From Favolaschia claudopus (taxonomy: Eukaryota > Basidiomycota > Agaricomycetes > Agaricales > Mycenaceae): a stretch of 64,000 nt of DNA. Made by a program: the position numbers and the translations under genes. The stretch spans positions 1,302,001 through 1,366,000 of the forward strand of contig JAWWNJ010000039.1 of the NCBI GenBank assembly GCA_037176885.1, read 5' to 3'. How positions within the stretch are numbered: the first letter of the stretch is position 1; each line of letters begins with the position of its first letter. Shown here piece after piece: positions 60,161 through 64,000 of this stretch. The notes beneath the pieces are model-generated. The model was not told the origin of the DNA and did not search any database. It was given only the letters and a program-made list of their open reading frames with translations.

Positions 60161-62915
60161 ATGGTTGCAGCTCTCTTCTTCGTCTCGCTGTTCACCTTGG
60201 CCATCGCGTCGCCAGCAGCGCGCTCCAATTTCGTGATTCACGAGAAAAGAGATGCGGTGCCCAGCAGCTTTGTCAGTGCTGGTCCTGCGCCATCTACTGC
60301 GACCATCCCTCTGCGCATTGGCTTGTTCAGCAAGGACTTCCCGGGTAGATATATCTTTGATTTAATGCGGAGCTTTGCTTATAGGCATCTACCAGGCCTT
60401 GAGGAGACGCTCTTTGCCGTTTCCACGCCCGGTTCTGCGCGTTATGGCCAGCATCTGACTCTGGAGCAAGCAAAGGCGTTCATGGAGCCGACGGACGAAT
60501 CAGTCGCGGCCGTTACGCAATGGCTCTCTTCCCATGGGCTGACCGCCACTGTCGCATCTCCGTACGGCGAGTGGCTCCACGTCGACGTCCCGGTATCGAA
60601 GGCCAACGAGATGCTGGACGCCAACTACGAGACCTTCACGCATCTCGAGACAGGCAAACAGATCATTCGGACCCTTTCTGTCTCGTTGCCTGCTGAGCTC
60701 ACTGCGCACGTCGAAGCTCTCCATCCGGCTACTGGGTATCTTCGTTTGCTGCCAGTGTAATCTGATCTTAACACGCTGACAATACACAATACATTCAGGT
60801 TCGGTCGTCCTCTCACTGTGGGTCGCGGGCCCGTCGTTACGGCTTCAGACCGCCCAGCAGTCAACGCTAGCCTCTTGCCCGATGCTGTCCCCGCATCTTG
60901 CGCTTCTACAGTAAGCATAAAGCAACTCTCGTCACACGCTCAGCTGTCGGCTCACTGGCAGTCTTTCTGAAAAGGTGACCCCTGCGTGCCTCCAAGCCAT
61001 GTACGGAATCCCCACGACTCTCGCTACCCAGAAGTCCAACTCGATTGCTGTCGCTGGATTCATCCAGCAGTTTGCGCAGACTGCCGATCTCAACAGCTTC
61101 GTTAGCAGGCAAGCACTTTCAATCATTGAGAGCACAATGAACTTACCTGTTACGTAGGTTCCGGCCTGATCTTCCTGCATCGGCTAGCACATTTGCTCTG
61201 CGCACCTTTGACGGAGGGTCTAACCCGCAAAGCGCGAGACAAGCTGGAATCGAAGCTAACTTGGGTAATCCTGATACTCATATTCCTATGCGGATCGTAG
61301 TCCTCACATATCGTCCCCTCTCCAAGATATTGAGTACACCGTCGGAATTGCCAGCGGAGTTCCTGTCACGTTCGTTTCGGGCGGTAATCAATTCCAGGAT
61401 GGTGCTCTGGAGGTATGGCCGGTAATAAATATCCCCCTTCTCCCGTCTGACGCGCTGGTATGTATAGGGCTTTTTGGACATCATCAACAACCTGAGCCAG
61501 CTCTCTACTGTTCCTCAAGTCCTGACGACCTCCTACGGTGAAGACGAGCCCGATCAAACTGCCGCTACGTTTACGCGAGTCCATTGGTTTCCTGCCATTA
61601 AGTATTCCTCACTGATTTTTTTTTGCTTCAGGAAGCTTTGTAACGCTTACGCGGCTTATGGTATCTCGCTTTTTTCCCTTTGATTCTGCTGTTATCTGAT
61701 TATTTCTTTAGGAACTAGGTCTTTGAAAGAACTTCTCTTTTTATGGACTTGTACTCACCGTATTGATGTCACAGGGGTGGATCTATTCTTTTTGCATCTG
61801 GAGATGGTGCGTGACTTCATGTTTCCTCCTCAGACCCGTCGCTCAACAAATTTCACAGGTGGGGTTGCGGGTGGGCAAAGTCAGTCTTGCACGAACTTTA
61901 TCGTGGCGGTAGGTATTGTGGCTTTCTAATCTGTAGGTCATTCTAACGTGGCTACATAGTTCCCCTCCGGCTGCCCCTTCTTGACCAGGTAGCGTAACAC
62001 AGAAACAGCCCTTTCTGTTGTCTATTGACCATACCTTTTCTAACTCACAGTGTTGGCGCCGTTTCGGGTATCCCTCCCAGCGAAACCGCCGCCTCCTTCT
62101 CCTCAGGCGGATTCAGCCGTGTCTTCAGTCAGCCGTCTTACCAGACAACTGCCGTCCAGACCTACTTGACTGCTTTGGGATCTACCAACGCTGGCAAGTT
62201 CACGTCAGTTCTTCTCACAAGCTTTATTGAGCGATAGATATATTGGTTGATTGAACCTGATTATTATTCGATAGCCCCTCTGGTCGTGCCTTCCCGGACG
62301 TCAGCACTCAAGGAGGTTAGTAGTATGAACGGAAACTGCTTTGGATGTCGTTTTTTTTTGACTGTGGAGGATTGTGATAGTCGATTTCGAGATCGTCAGC
62401 GGCGGTGTTCTTGAGGGGGTCTCTGGGACATCTTGCAGCTCGTGAGTAGCTTTCTTTGCCTTACTTCACAGCTCCAGACTGAAACGACTCCAGTCCCACT
62501 CTAGCCAGTGTCATTGTACGTATATCAGCACATCATTTTCGACAACCAGCCTGTTACTAACTCATACACAAACAGGGTCTCGTCAATGACCGTCTTATCG
62601 CGGCGGGGAAGTCGCCTCTTGGGTGAGTAAACCACATCGACGTCTTTCGTCTTTTGAGTTATCAGAGCTGATTCATTAATGGAATGAAGCTTCCTGAACC
62701 CTTTCTTCTACGCAAACCCGAGGATGTTCAATGATGTCACTTTGGGACATAATACCGGATGTAATACGAATGGGTTCCCTGCGAGGACTGGATGGGATCC
62801 TGGTACGTGATATGCTAAGTTGATATTGCGCCACCAATTACTTTTTTTCTTTGCAGTTACGGGTCTCGGGACGCCCATCTTTGCTAATATCTTGTCTGCC
62901 GCTATGGCGCTGTAG
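60161..62915 (+). CDS. Secreted sedolisin-type serine-carboxyl peptidase (S53)
   Basis: An acid peptidase of family S53, usually a secreted tripeptidyl- or endopeptidase. Nineteen exons sum to 571 codons. A signal peptide (MVAALFFVSLFTLAIASPAA) and a propeptide (VSTPGSARYGQHLTLEQA to LHPATGFGRPL) precede the mature part. The catalytic Glu and Asp are in GIEANLDIEYT, the oxyanion Asp region in ILFASGDGG, the Ser in SGTSCSSPTLASVIG, and the calcium site at the end near GHNTGCNTNGFPARTGWDPVTGLG. Exon 9 is a 7-nt micro-exon (61712-61718), needed to join YGTRGGSILFAS. The intron 61109-61157 has a GC donor (GCAAGC) joining LNSFVS to RFRPDLPAS. A TATA box lies 58 bp upstream. The gene is intact. Confidence 0.93.
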
Positions 62916-64000
62916 GCATTCTTAGTTTTGTGGTTTCAATGTGTCAATGTCATTTGTATCGCGTAAACGTTGAATGGATTCCCCGTCATGATATTTTTCT
63001 GACGCTCGTAATTCAGCTCAGACTGAGGCGAGGAATGTTACTGAATTTTGGCAAGTATTTAGGTAGAAATACCCAGGATTTCTTCGGTGCCACCACAAGG
63101 TTGTTGATGCCAGCGAGAAGGCGTTTACGGCCGCGAAAGTAGAGAAAGGTAGAGGTGGCTGGTGGGGAGCTTATAGAGTAAGGTTGATACGACACAGTCT
63201 ACGGCTCGTAAATTACAGTTTCGCTGATCACAGCTGATCTGGTTCCTAATCGGGTCATGCTCGTCCTAGCATCCAAGAAAGGCAATTTTGGATGTGGTGG
63301 TATTTGTCTTGCCGAAAGCTGTGTAGAGCACAAACAGCTGCAAAGTTGAAATTCCCACCGCTCCTTGATAACGTCCACGATGACCACGACGATTTCTGAG
63401 ATTCATTATTACCGGTTTTCTGACATTTGCTCCCATGTTGAGTCTCGACTCGTTGGCTCCTGTACCTGAGATCATCTTGCTCACCAAATTAGTGGTACAC
63501 TTCGTCCTTCGATCCCAATTCACTCAAGGAACCACTGAATTTCCTAGGCCGAAATCGCTCCAGGAGACTGATAAACAAGTACTGCAGAGCGTCTTGGGTA
63601 CTGTATCAATCCCGAAACACCCTGCGAAATTGTTCAAAGTCGAGCCCAGCGCACGAGGCCCTCGTTGAGCCCGACTCTCCTCTTCACATCGATGGCGTCA
63701 ATGGACTATCGCTATTCCTAGGTATGTTTTTGATCCAGATAGTTGTGATTACTGCGCCTGATAGTGCCAGGGATGTCCCATGACGGCCACCAGCATCTCT
63801 TATTTTCATCCGCTCAAGTCGACTGCGGTGTGGCATAAATTTCCGTTTTGTGGTGTATCTAATTTGATCAGTTCGCTTCTGGCTTCACGCGGCGCGACTC
63901 ACGGCCAACATCATTCCGCCTCCGAATCCCGAACATCAAATGACCTCTACGGAATTTTTCACCCTTTCAGCTGTGACGTGTCCCGATGTCGACTCCGTTC
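62916..64000. other. Right end of the window, no gene seen
   Basis: About 1.1 kb after the sedolisin gene. Frames at 63435-63668 (+) and 63266-63523 (-) lack motifs and a splice pattern. A gene starting beyond the window cannot be excluded. Confidence 0.4.

Overview
The window is nuclear DNA of a filamentous basidiomycete, most likely an Agaricomycete. Genes are dense and lie on both strands. They are cut by many short GT-AG introns of about 47-65 nt, and several families are typical of mushrooms (FunK1 kinases, a DUF6593-like protein, unnamed seven-helix membrane proteins, a multi-intron P450, an S53 sedolisin). I read the genes by joining exons by hand against remembered family motifs. Where exon sums are quoted they were checked to be divisible by three. 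No database search was run.

Left third (1-16.7 kb): the 3' part of a USB1-type U6 snRNA phosphodiesterase (+), a METTL25/RRNAD-like methyltransferase (-), a complete class II P450 (+), a TALE/KN homeodomain transcription factor (-) and a large leucine-rich-repeat scaffold of the Cdc11/Nud1 septation/mitotic-exit type (-). A gene-poor stretch of about 6.5 kb follows (16.7-23.1 kb).

Middle (23.1-45.5 kb): a Ser-rich low-complexity protein (+), a multi-span membrane protein (-), a Vip1-like RRM protein (-), a DUF6593-like protein (-), a second multi-span membrane protein (+), an ADAL-type adenosine deaminase (-) in a divergent pair with a Sec14/CRAL-TRIO protein (+), thioredoxin reductase (+), and a DHX33-like DEAH RNA helicase (+).

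The helicase sits inside a large inverted duplication. A broken FunK1 kinase copy (-) and a short conserved ORF (+) lie to its left, and a full-length FunK1 kinase (+) with the mirrored ORF (-) to its right. A short telomere-like tract lies beside the left breakpoint.

Right third (49-64 kb): cytochrome c (-), a secreted GH43 arabinanase (+), a Sir2-class deacetylase (+), a GC-rich palindromic minisatellite, a 479-bp fold-back element made of two inverted MITE-like copies, and a secreted sedolisin (+) with 19 exons. Repeats cluster between the sirtuin and the sedolisin. The GH43 and sirtuin genes carry single-base frame breaks, which may be sequence errors or decay.

Splicing is the main oddity. 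Well-supported coding exons of 7, 7, 12, 12, 12, 12, 14 and 21 nt occur in six genes, and three introns are best read as GC-AG. Most genes are housekeeping. The two secreted enzymes, the P450 and the kinases are the accessory part. I saw no tRNA, rRNA or CRISPR, no intact autonomous transposon, and no clear biosynthetic cluster.
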